Of a stretch of 37,721 nucleotides of DNA, positions 8,581 through 16,621 are shown piece by piece. Made by a program: the position numbers and the translations under genes. Source of the stretch: GCA-002712965 sp913048525 (GTDB lineage: Bacteria > Chloroflexota > Dehalococcoidia > Lucifugimonadales > UBA826); contig CAJWWP010000014.1 of the NCBI GenBank assembly GCA_913048525.1, positions 1 through 37,721 of the forward strand, written 5' to 3'. Under the pieces are notes generated by a model. That model made no database searches. It had not been told where the DNA came from and saw only the letters and a program-made list of their open reading frames with translations. The first letter of the stretch is position 1. Each line of letters starts with the position of its first letter.

Positions 8581-9228
8581 TTAGGCTTCATCTTCGGATT
8601 GTTTTTCAAATTCAGCCATCTGTTTTTCCACATGGATTCTGATAGCGTTACGAAGTTCGTTCGCGGAAGGAGGGGATACGTAAAACACTTGGACATCTGA
8701 TTCAAACTGCACTCCATGCCCTTCAGCAATGAAAAGTAGAGCAACATCATCAGTATTCATCGTGTCGGATATCTTTTGCGATATTGTTTCAAACCTTTGC
8801 TTGGTCAGGTTCTGATAAGAATCCATTGCAAGTTCATAGACTTTTTTGCTCAATAACCCAATAGACATACAACGCTGCCAATCAGAAATCTCCCTCAAAA
8901 CCTCTTCATCTTCGACGGGCTCCATTGATGCACCTGAACCAATATACCTTTTGATACTAGATGAGGCTCTCATAGAGACAGCCTCAACAAGTTTCACACC
9001 CTCTTCCCCTCCAACGTGAATCATCTCGTGAAATACAAATTTCACGGTCGCGAGAGCCGACTCCAATCCCCCTATCTGCTGGACCACCTCATCCCAATAT
9101 TTATCGCAAAGATCGCCATTGGCCGACTCAAAATCTGGAGTTATAGGTATGGTGGGAATCAATAAAAGTTTTTTCTTTCCATCAAATTGTCCAGGGTTTG
9201 ATCTTCCCGTATTTCCTAACGTAGTCAA
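8581..9228 (-). CDS. Conserved-looking protein of unknown function, coupled to fdhA
   Basis: I do not recognise a named family. The 215-residue protein is soluble, acidic and has no signal peptide or membrane span. It starts at TTG 9228, immediately after the fdhA TAG, with GGAG nine bases upstream inside the end of fdhA; this argues for tight co-production with formate dehydrogenase. It contains HEMIH at residues 67-71 (the HExxH zinc pattern) followed by GGEEG, a WQRC motif, and a C-terminal part (LFIAEGHGVQF, VFYVSPPS) that by eye recalls release-factor-like small domains. No CxxC motif typical of the FdhD or FdhE accessory proteins is seen. It could be an assembly or stability factor for the enzyme; that is inference from position only. 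Confidence 0.75.
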   Translation of the reverse strand: MTTLGNTGRSNPGQFDGKKKLLLIPTIPITPDFESANGDLCDKYWDEVVQQIGGLESALATVKFVFHEMIHVGGEEGVKLVEAVSMRASSSIKRYIGSGASMEPVEDEEVLREISDWQRCMSIGLLSKKVYELAMDSYQNLTKQRFETISQKISDTMNTDDVALLFIAEGHGVQFESDVQVFYVSPPSANELRNAIRIHVEKQMAEFEKQSEDEA

Positions 9229-11922
9229 CTAAATTTTCTCCATTCTTACTGCGCAAACCTTGTATTCGGGAATGCGTGAGTCGGGATCTAATGCAGCATT
9301 AGTCAAAAAATTAGCTGCCTGTTCCTGTAATTTAACGAAGGGAACAAAAATTTCACCAGAATTCATTTTTTCTGAAACTAAGACCTCAGCTTCCATTTGG
9401 CCGCGCCTGGACTTTATGCAAACCTTGTCGCCCGAGTTCAAACCATACGTATCACAATCATCAGGATTAACAGCCACTTGAAGAACAGAAGCCCTAGCAA
9501 GAAGACCATGAGCCCTTCGAGTCATTGTTCCACCATGCCAATGATAGAGAATCCTCCCAGTATTAAGAATCAGAGGAAATCTTCTATTAGGTAACTCATC
9601 CGCAGCTTTACCTTGTTCGAAACCAACAAATTTTGCTCTATCACCCCTTGGGAAGTCTTTCTCGTAAAGATATCGCGTGCCGGGATGATCAACAGCAGGG
9701 CAAGGCCATTGAATTCCTCCATTTTCTAGCCTCTCATAGTTTATCCCGGCAACTAAGGGTGTGAGTGAAGCGAACTCATCCCAAATCTGTGAAGGATGGT
9801 CATATGAAAATTCCGAACCAAAATCTTCGCCCGTAATTTCAGAAATTTTTTCAGCCAACTCACAAAATATTTTCCAGTCTGCCTTGCTGTCGCCAACCGG
9901 CTCAAGTACTTTGCGAACTCTCTGTACTCTTCTCTCACTATTTGTAAAGCTTCCATCCTTTTCAGCAAACGAACATGCAGGAAGAACAACGTCTGCTATC
10001 TGAGCAGTCTCGTGAAGAAAAATATCTTGTACAACTAGAAATTCAAGGCTACGGAAAGATTTTTCTGCATGGGCAAGATCTGGCTCGCTCAAAAGTGGGT
10101 TTTCTCCCGTCACATACATCGCTTTAATACGACCTTCATCGATGGCGGGAACCATATCAGTTACAACAAGCCCTGATTCCGTTGGCAGGTTTGCCCCACC
10201 CCAAGCAGCAGAGAACTTTTTCACAGTGTCTTCATTTATAGATTGATATCCAGGGAAAGCGTTTGGAACACACCCTGCGTCACCGCATCCCTGCACATTG
10301 TTTTGACCACGGAGGGGAGAAATTCCTGACCCGGGTTTGCCAAGCTGCCCAGACACAAAAGACAAATTCAATAATCCATGAGCATTCGCTGTTCCCATGG
10401 TGTGTTGGGTAATACCCATACCCCAAATAAGACACGACCCACTAAAGGGAGGACAAGCATACATTCTCGCAGCGGCAATAATGTCAGATTTGGAAACACC
10501 AGTCACAGTCTCAACGTATTCCGGATCGTATTTTTCGATGATTTTTTTCCAGTCATCAAATCCCTCAGTACGATCTCTTATAAAACTTGTATCCTCCAGG
10601 CTCTCAGATAAGATCACATTAGCTATGCCATTTAGGAGAGCGACATCTGTTCCTGGACGGGGTCTCAACCACAAATCTGCGAAATCACACATATCAATTC
10701 GCCGAGGGTTTATTACTATGAGTTTTGCTCCATTCTCTATCACTGCTCGGCGCATTCTTGAGGCGGCAACAGGGTGGTTGGAATTTGCATCTGAGCCAAT
10801 TATGACGAGACATCCTGCTTCCTCGTAATCAATGTATGAATTACTTGTAGCACCACTGCCTAGAGACTCTAGCATGGCTTCAACAGAGGGAGAATGACAC
10901 AATCTGGTGCAGTGATCTATATGGTTACTTTTCATGACAAGGCGTGCAAATTTCTGCTGTACATAACCATCTTCGTTTGTGGCCTTAGCGGAGCAAAGAG
11001 TTCCAAAAGGGTCCCCTTGATATTCAACCAATTTTTTGGCCACGAGATCCAACGCCTCTTCCCACGTCGTTTCCACAAGTACCCCATCCTTTCTGATCAA
11101 TGGGCTAGTAATGCGATCTTCGTGGTGAACAAAGGTATACCCAAAACGTCCTTTAACACAGAGCATGCCGAGGCTAGATAAATTATCTGGGTCATCGAGC
11201 ATTTCCTGAATAATGCCGTCTTCTCCTACTCCTGCAACAATCCCACATCCCACGCCGCAATATGGACACGTAGTTTTTACATATTCAGTAATGTTTTCAG
11301 GAGATTCTTTCGTTGAAATAGCGCCCGTAGGACAAACTGAGAGGCATTGTCCACACGTAGTACAAACTGAATCTATAAGAGGCTTATCCATGAATGTTGC
11401 TATACGAGCATCGGTTGCTGTGCCCACTACATCGATCGCCCCTATAAACTGGTGTCCTTGCTGGCATGCTCGAGCACATCTTCCGCATAAAATACAGGAA
11501 TCCATTGCGATATCGAACACTGGGTTGCTGCTATCTACTAACTCACGTTTCCTTGGTTGAAAATCATTCTCCACGGTACCAAATGTTGAAGCAACGGTAG
11601 AAAGTTCTTTGTGAGTATTTGACCCCAATTCAAAATTTGACACCATCCCTGTTGTAAGCCCTATAACAGTTTGTCTTATATCATCTAATTCTGATCCTCT
11701 GGTGCTTATCGACATTCCATCGGCACAAGGAGTAGAGCAAGATGCTGGATATCCTCGTACACCCTCGATATTCACAAGACAAGTTCGACATGCTCCGATG
11801 GGTTTCATGTCGGGATCCTTGCACAGTTGAGGTAAAGGAATTCCAGAGACATTCACCGCATCAAGTACAGACGAACCATCCTCAACGGCTACTGAACTTC
11901 CGTCTACTGTTACATTTATCAA
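9229..11922 (-). CDS. fdhA: Formate dehydrogenase catalytic subunit (molybdo/tungsto-pterin)
   Basis: This is an 897-residue subunit that oxidises formate to CO2 at a bis-pterin Mo or W centre. Domains in order: [2Fe-2S] domain (C34, C45, C48, C62); two [4Fe-4S] sites (C143/146/149/153 and C187/190/193/197); the pterin-domain [4Fe-4S] with C219, C222, C226 and C255; the Mo domain with catalytic C342-H343 in LCHSPSV, so a cysteine, not a selenocysteine, enzyme; and a C-terminal dinucleotide-binding domain around NTGRILYHWHGG. The His-Cys ligated cluster usual between the first two domains appears to be absent. The start is TTG at 11922 with AGGGGG upstream. NuoF- and NuoE-like genes directly upstream imply electron transfer to NAD+. 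Confidence 0.93.
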   Translation of the reverse strand: MINVTVDGSSVAVEDGSSVLDAVNVSGIPLPQLCKDPDMKPIGACRTCLVNIEGVRGYPASCSTPCADGMSISTRGSELDDIRQTVIGLTTGMVSNFELGSNTHKELSTVASTFGTVENDFQPRKRELVDSSNPVFDIAMDSCILCGRCARACQQGHQFIGAIDVVGTATDARIATFMDKPLIDSVCTTCGQCLSVCPTGAISTKESPENITEYVKTTCPYCGVGCGIVAGVGEDGIIQEMLDDPDNLSSLGMLCVKGRFGYTFVHHEDRITSPLIRKDGVLVETTWEEALDLVAKKLVEYQGDPFGTLCSAKATNEDGYVQQKFARLVMKSNHIDHCTRLCHSPSVEAMLESLGSGATSNSYIDYEEAGCLVIIGSDANSNHPVAASRMRRAVIENGAKLIVINPRRIDMCDFADLWLRPRPGTDVALLNGIANVILSESLEDTSFIRDRTEGFDDWKKIIEKYDPEYVETVTGVSKSDIIAAARMYACPPFSGSCLIWGMGITQHTMGTANAHGLLNLSFVSGQLGKPGSGISPLRGQNNVQGCGDAGCVPNAFPGYQSINEDTVKKFSAAWGGANLPTESGLVVTDMVPAIDEGRIKAMYVTGENPLLSEPDLAHAEKSFRSLEFLVVQDIFLHETAQIADVVLPACSFAEKDGSFTNSERRVQRVRKVLEPVGDSKADWKIFCELAEKISEITGEDFGSEFSYDHPSQIWDEFASLTPLVAGINYERLENGGIQWPCPAVDHPGTRYLYEKDFPRGDRAKFVGFEQGKAADELPNRRFPLILNTGRILYHWHGGTMTRRAHGLLARASVLQVAVNPDDCDTYGLNSGDKVCIKSRRGQMEAEVLVSEKMNSGEIFVPFVKLQEQAANFLTNAALDPDSRIPEYKVCAVRMEKI

Positions 11923-11923
11923 A

Positions 11924-13414
11924 TTAATCCCCCTGTCCCTGACTAAAATGGTTCAAGTAACTAAGAAATGGATTCCCAGCAGCTTGTCCAAGCCCACAAA
12001 GAGAAGCTGCGTTTACAGTTTTCGCCAACATCTCAAGTTTTTTAAATTCCTTAGACCTGTCTGAGGAATTTTTTACATTCTCCAACATACTAACTATCTT
12101 GGGTGCACCCTCTCTACAAGGAGTACATTTGCCGCAGGATTCAGCCGCGTTATATTTGGAGAGGTGAATCGTGGCTTCGTAGGGGTCCGTATTCTTTGAT
12201 AAGGCCACGATTCCGCCCGCTCCCAACATTACGTTTTTACCGTCGATAATTCCAGGCAAAATTTTTAGATCGAGTAAGTCAGTCGGTAATATCCCACTGG
12301 AGGGACCACCCACCGCAACTCCTGATAAATCGTTTATATCTTTAAGCCCTCCTACATCTTGAAGAACAGATAGGAGGGTAATCCCGAAGGGAACCTCAGC
12401 CAGACCACGATATGGTAGATGCCCGCTCAAACTCAAAAGTTTAGTCCCGGGAGCATCTTCAGTACCATTTACCCTGAAATTGTCAGGCCCGAAGCTTAAG
12501 ACGAGAGGAACATTACAGAGTGTTTCTACGTTATTCACCACAGTCGGGAGACTCCTGAACCCAGATTCGGTGGGAAACGGAGGGCGCAAGCGTGGCTCTC
12601 TTCTCCTTCCCTCCATTGTATTTATCAAGGTAGATTCTTCGCCACAAACATAACCTCCAGCCCCCCTAAATAAACGAACATCTACTGAGAATTCGGTCCC
12701 TAAAACATTTTTTCCAACAAAACCCAATTCCTGGCATTTCCGTATGGCAACATCCAACCTATGATAAGCAAGCGTAGCTTCCGCATTTACATAAATAATC
12801 ACTTCCTCAGATCCACTTGCATAAGCTGCTATCAAAGCACCTTCAAGAACCCTAAATGGCATCCCCTCTATCAAGTGTCTATCCTTAAATAATCCAGGTT
12901 CACCCTCTTCCGCATTCACTATCACAACAGGAGTTGCTCTCTGAGAAGAAGCCGATTCCCACTTCATTGCCACTGGGAAATATGCTCCACCTCTACCTCT
13001 CAGGCCAGAGTCAGAAACGATTTCGATCACCTCTTCTGAAGTAAGTGATAAAGCTTTTGCCAAACCATCAAATCCGCCGACAGATATATATTGCCAAGCA
13101 TCATCCCATGCTATTTCACCAATACCTTCCAAAACATATCTTGATTGAGAGCCAAAAAAGTCCCGATCATTTGAAAAGATGTCCGAAGAATTTAGACCGC
13201 TTACTCGGGATCCAGAGAAACATGCCCCAGAGCAACCTGCCACATCTATTCGATGAGTATCTGAGTATCGGCTCTTGATATTTTCTAGCTCATCATATGC
13301 GCCAGTAGATGCGCTACACTGCCCAACCTGGACCACGATACGATCCCGCTGATCATCAGTTTCCAGGTAAGAGTGTATTTCCGCAAGTTTCTCCAGTGAA
13401 TTATGCTTGCTCAA
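11924..13414 (-). CDS. NuoF/HoxF-like NAD- and FMN-binding subunit of formate dehydrogenase
   Basis: This subunit should carry FMN and one [4Fe-4S] cluster and pass electrons between formate dehydrogenase and NAD+. GLRGRGGAYFP (137-147) and NAEEGEPGLFKDR (167-179) bind FMN and NADH. RGAGGYVCGEES (250-261) is typical, and the cluster ligands are C427, C430, C433 and C473. The N-terminal thioredoxin-like domain keeps only C33, C61 and C65, one short of a [2Fe-2S] set. The start is TTG at 13414 with GAGG six bases upstream, overlapping the NuoE-like gene by 14 bases. One base separates its stop from fdhA. Its place between nuoE-like and fdhA genes points to formate dehydrogenase rather than complex I. 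Confidence 0.92.
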   Translation of the reverse strand: MSKHNSLEKLAEIHSYLETDDQRDRIVVQVGQCSASTGAYDELENIKSRYSDTHRIDVAGCSGACFSGSRVSGLNSSDIFSNDRDFFGSQSRYVLEGIGEIAWDDAWQYISVGGFDGLAKALSLTSEEVIEIVSDSGLRGRGGAYFPVAMKWESASSQRATPVVIVNAEEGEPGLFKDRHLIEGMPFRVLEGALIAAYASGSEEVIIYVNAEATLAYHRLDVAIRKCQELGFVGKNVLGTEFSVDVRLFRGAGGYVCGEESTLINTMEGRRREPRLRPPFPTESGFRSLPTVVNNVETLCNVPLVLSFGPDNFRVNGTEDAPGTKLLSLSGHLPYRGLAEVPFGITLLSVLQDVGGLKDINDLSGVAVGGPSSGILPTDLLDLKILPGIIDGKNVMLGAGGIVALSKNTDPYEATIHLSKYNAAESCGKCTPCREGAPKIVSMLENVKNSSDRSKEFKKLEMLAKTVNAASLCGLGQAAGNPFLSYLNHFSQGQGD

Positions 13415-13880
13415 AACCCACCTCTTTGTTTATTGATTCTTCTGTCGCGGCACCAACTAGAACACCATCAATCAAAACAACTGGGGAAACTGAACATGAA
13501 AACAGACATGGAACCTCATGCATAGTGGCATTCACACCATTTTTAACAAATAGGTTTTTTGTTTCTGCTAAGAGGTTTTGACCTCCAGATTCCCTGCAAG
13601 CCAACCCTGTACAAACCGCTACTTCATGGGATTGTGGAGCCAGCATAGTGAGTTCAGGATATGTAGTTGCAGAACCATAAACTTCGCTAGCGGGTACTCC
13701 CAGATGCCAACTTAATATTTCTAACGCCCATTCCGGTAAATATCCATGTTTTTCTTGAATCCAATGAAGAGATGGCAGTAATTGTTCTCTAGAACGTTGG
13801 AAGAGATTTACCAATTCCTTGCGGAAATTCAACCGTGCTTCTTTGCTTACTGTCTCAACATCCATAGGGTTTTCGCTCAC
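13401..13880 (-). CDS. NuoE-like [2Fe-2S] subunit of formate dehydrogenase
   Basis: This is a 159-residue thioredoxin-fold ferredoxin of the 24-kDa complex I type. The [2Fe-2S] ligands are C90 and C95 (CTGLACRESG) and C125 and C129 (CLFSCSVSP). The N-terminal helical part has the family block REQLLPSLHWIQEKHGYLP. It should relay electrons within the NuoE-NuoF-FdhA complex in the cytoplasm. The start is GTG at 13880, overlapping the AOR stop (GTGA); an ATG five codons in is the alternative. No strong Shine-Dalgarno is seen, so it relies on coupling. Confidence 0.93.
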   Translation of the reverse strand: MSENPMDVETVSKEARLNFRKELVNLFQRSREQLLPSLHWIQEKHGYLPEWALEILSWHLGVPASEVYGSATTYPELTMLAPQSHEVAVCTGLACRESGGQNLLAETKNLFVKNGVNATMHEVPCLFSCSVSPVVLIDGVLVGAATEESINKEVGFEQA

Positions 13881-15673
13881 GAAATAACGACTTCCGGTGC
13901 TTGTTCGAGATTTAGTCTTTTCAGTGTCCCAAAAGGTATGGTTCCATCCTCATTCCAATGTCTAGCCTTGTAGTAGGCTTCGATCATTAAGTTCAATTCC
14001 TCTTCAGACAGAGAATTCCCGTCCTCCAGACTTTCACTTAGGACGCGGTGGGGCAGGGTATCATCCCTCCTTAACCATCCTTCTCTCATGTTAAACATTT
14101 TTTTCAAATTATTTATTCTTTCCCCACAGGCTTCTAGTTCTTCCGCGTCGATATCCCAACCGGTCACTGTTGCCAATATTTCAGAAGACTCTTTATAGAA
14201 ATCCGAAAAAACCTTCCTTACAAACTTACACCAGATCATCGAGTCCATCACAGCACTATAATCTTCGCCCTTAGCCACCAAGGCACCCTTTTCAGCATCG
14301 GCCTTGAACCGGTCAGTAACTGAAGAAAAATCATATTCATAGGCAGAAGAACGATTATGACAAGCACCCCTTGTACTCACCGCAAGAGCCAACGCCATCG
14401 TCTTAAGTGTGCGAGGCTCATAACCAGGCATTTCCAGACCCTTAACATGCATCGCAAAGTCGGAACTTCCCTTTTCCACGATAGAACTACCAAATTTAGT
14501 CCCTTCCGCCAAAAGATTCCCTATACCTTTTCTTGACACGATTGCACGAAGTATATCCAAGATCTTATTTGAAGAGTTAGCAAATTCATCGTCCAACAAA
14601 CCTTTCTCAATACATTCAAAATACCAGGCTATGGTCGCACCCGCACTTACTGTATCTAAACCCACTTCGTCACAATAATTAGTCGATTGTAGGAGAATGG
14701 ATCGGTTACCACTACCTATAAGAGGGCCTAGTGCAAAAAGACTTTGGTATTCCAGTCGCACTTGTTTGCCGGTACCTGGTTCAGTTATTAGCTTCTCGCA
14801 ACCAATTGTGCAGTTAGCACAATGCGCGCTTCTCACATCCGTTTTCTGATAAATAGTCTCAGCGGTAATCTCGCTTAGGTCTTTGAACGAAGCACTTTTG
14901 AAATTATTTGATGGGAGTGAACCCAAACGGTTAAACACGGAAGCATTGGCAATGGTACCTGTATCCCTGTATTTGGCTGTTGCAAATCCTAGGCTCTTTT
15001 TCATCAAGTCAACTCTGATGTGATCCAGAGTCTCGTTATCGCTAATTTCTACTTTTTTATTTCCTTCGAAAACTATTGCCTTCAAGTTCTTCGAACCCAT
15101 AACTGCACCGGTGCCTGTTCTGCCTGCCTGCCTGCCGCCGTCGTTTGAGATAGTGGAATATCTAACGAGGTTTTCACCCGCCGGACCTATGCAAGCCACA
15201 CTCACCCCAGATCCAACCAATTGCTTAAGTTTGGTTTCTGTGTCGGTATTACTTAGACCAACCATGCCCTTCGCTGAACAAAAGTCAACGTCTTCATCAG
15301 AAACAACTAAATATGTCCATTCCGTAGCTTGGCCTCTTATAACCACGGCATCACAACCGGTTCTCTTCATAGAAACGGCTATTTTGCTCGAAGACATTGA
15401 GTCACCGATATATCCGGTTAGAGGAGACTTGGAAGTAACAGCAAACTTTGAAGATGTCGTCAATTTAGTGTCAACGAGAGGGCTTGTTGAAAATATGAGA
15501 GGGTTGTCAGCTCCCAATGGATCGGCTCCTTCAGGGCATAACTGGTAAAGCAACCAGGCAGCAAGCCCAGTCCCTCCGATGTACGATCGGAGAACGTTTT
15601 CAGGTATTTCTACACGACGCCAAGTTTTTATGCCTAAATCTATAACTAAGACTTTGCCGTGATAACCGTTCAA
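13877..15673 (-). CDS. aor: Aldehyde:ferredoxin oxidoreductase family enzyme
   Basis: This is a 598-residue tungsten/molybdenum bis-pterin enzyme that oxidises aldehydes to acids, or reduces acids, with ferredoxin; length matches the AOR family (about 600). The [4Fe-4S] ligands are C285, C288, C292 (CANCTIGC) and C482 (WCKF). Pterin-contact segments AGRTGTGAVMGSKNLKA, DTVSAGATIAW and KGLEMPGYEPR are readable, as is STRGACHNR. The start is TTG at 15673 with AGGA four bases upstream. It follows a MoaD-like gene by six bases and overlaps the NuoE-like gene by four, so aldehyde and formate oxidation are produced together. The substrate range cannot be read from sequence. Confidence 0.93.
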   Translation of the reverse strand: MNGYHGKVLVIDLGIKTWRRVEIPENVLRSYIGGTGLAAWLLYQLCPEGADPLGADNPLIFSTSPLVDTKLTTSSKFAVTSKSPLTGYIGDSMSSSKIAVSMKRTGCDAVVIRGQATEWTYLVVSDEDVDFCSAKGMVGLSNTDTETKLKQLVGSGVSVACIGPAGENLVRYSTISNDGGRQAGRTGTGAVMGSKNLKAIVFEGNKKVEISDNETLDHIRVDLMKKSLGFATAKYRDTGTIANASVFNRLGSLPSNNFKSASFKDLSEITAETIYQKTDVRSAHCANCTIGCEKLITEPGTGKQVRLEYQSLFALGPLIGSGNRSILLQSTNYCDEVGLDTVSAGATIAWYFECIEKGLLDDEFANSSNKILDILRAIVSRKGIGNLLAEGTKFGSSIVEKGSSDFAMHVKGLEMPGYEPRTLKTMALALAVSTRGACHNRSSAYEYDFSSVTDRFKADAEKGALVAKGEDYSAVMDSMIWCKFVRKVFSDFYKESSEILATVTGWDIDAEELEACGERINNLKKMFNMREGWLRRDDTLPHRVLSESLEDGNSLSEEELNLMIEAYYKARHWNEDGTIPFGTLKRLNLEQAPEVVIS

Positions 15674-15679
15674 AACTTC

Positions 15680-15970
15680 CTAACCTCCCGCCATCCTGGG
15701 GATAACTATCAAAGAGTCCCCGTCTTTCATTTCATCCATATTTCCCTCTATAAACTTTTCCCCATTTATGTTACCCAAATAAGAGGATAGCAATAAATTA
15801 TTATCTGAATCTATAATTGTGCCTCCCAGACGCGGTTCAATAATCAATAACTCCTCGATTACATCTCGAACCGTTATTCTATTTCCCTGCTGAGAAGTAA
15901 AAATTATTGTTTTTGACGTAATTGGAACGGTTGGAACGCCGTGAAATTCCACAACTACAGTCAGAGGCAT
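15680..15970 (-). CDS. MoaD/ThiS-like sulfur carrier
   Basis: This is a 96-residue ubiquitin-fold protein ending in Gly-Gly (RMAGG), the residue pair adenylated and thiocarboxylated to donate sulfur for molybdopterin. The central VRDVIEELL helix and the C-terminal DGDSLIVIPRMAGG are typical of MoaD. Genes of this kind often precede aor, and here the stop is six bases from the AOR start. It is a little longer than classic MoaD (about 80), with an extra strand pair in the middle. The ATG at 15970 overlaps the mobA end by ten bases. MoaE and MoeB are not in this window. Confidence 0.88.
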   Translation of the reverse strand: MPLTVVVEFHGVPTVPITSKTIIFTSQQGNRITVRDVIEELLIIEPRLGGTIIDSDNNLLLSSYLGNINGEKFIEGNMDEMKDGDSLIVIPRMAGG

Positions 15971-16572
15971 TGGTTCACAAGGGCAATATGCCTTGCCTCC
16001 TTTAAATCATCCTCGGTGTTTATGTTCAAAAATGAATTGATTATTTTAGGCATTACATTGTCTAACTCAACAATTTGCAGACCTATGGAGTCAAAATAGG
16101 AGTTCATCCTGAGATTCCCATTTCTTATCGAATCTCCGATATGCGGTAGGCAGTTCTTACTGTACAAGGCATGAGTTGTCTGCATCCTACCCTCAAACTT
16201 TGGAACAACTGCATCTATATCATCAGAAATTTTTGAGCTTAGGTCTTCAAATAATCTCTGGTTTAAGAACGGCATATCTCCAGCTACAACTACAGCCCAG
16301 TCATATTTACAATGTGACAGGCCACTAAAAAGACCTCCGAGGGACCCATACCCCGGATATATGTCTGTAACACACCGAATTCCACCTACAATCCCAAGCT
16401 CCGCTTGTCTAAACAACGTATCCCCAACCATGACGATATCATCGCTTAGCTGAGTCAGGACAGAAATCTCCCTGTCCACAACCCGCATTCCTCCTACAAT
16501 CTCCTTTTGTTTATCCCTTCCCAACCGGCTACTTTTTCCCCCGGCAAGTAAGACGCAAGATATAGGGATCAT
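15961..16572 (-). CDS. mobA: Molybdenum cofactor guanylyltransferase MobA
   Basis: MobA attaches GMP to molybdopterin to form the MGD cofactor needed by bis-pterin enzymes such as the FdhA encoded in the same run. The nucleotide loop LLAGGKSSRLGRDKQ is at residues 8-22, and the metal-binding Asp is D99 in VVAGDMPFL. At 203 residues it is a normal length. Start ATG at 16572. It is 49 bases after the moeA-PBP fusion. Confidence 0.9.
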   Translation of the reverse strand: MIPISCVLLAGGKSSRLGRDKQKEIVGGMRVVDREISVLTQLSDDIVMVGDTLFRQAELGIVGGIRCVTDIYPGYGSLGGLFSGLSHCKYDWAVVVAGDMPFLNQRLFEDLSSKISDDIDAVVPKFEGRMQTTHALYSKNCLPHIGDSIRNGNLRMNSYFDSIGLQIVELDNVMPKIINSFLNINTEDDLKEARHIALVNQCL

Positions 16573-16621
16573 TATGTCCAGACACTCTCAAGCAACATAG
16601 AATCTAACTCTACTTTGACAA

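Noticed and set aside
8990..9050. HEMIH as proof of a metalloprotease
   Set aside because: The five-residue pattern occurs by chance often, and no third ligand or protease fold is recognisable; reported only as an observation.
10397..10828. 143-residue open frame on the plus strand
   Set aside because: It is antisense to the pterin domain of fdhA and shows no motif or ribosome-binding site.
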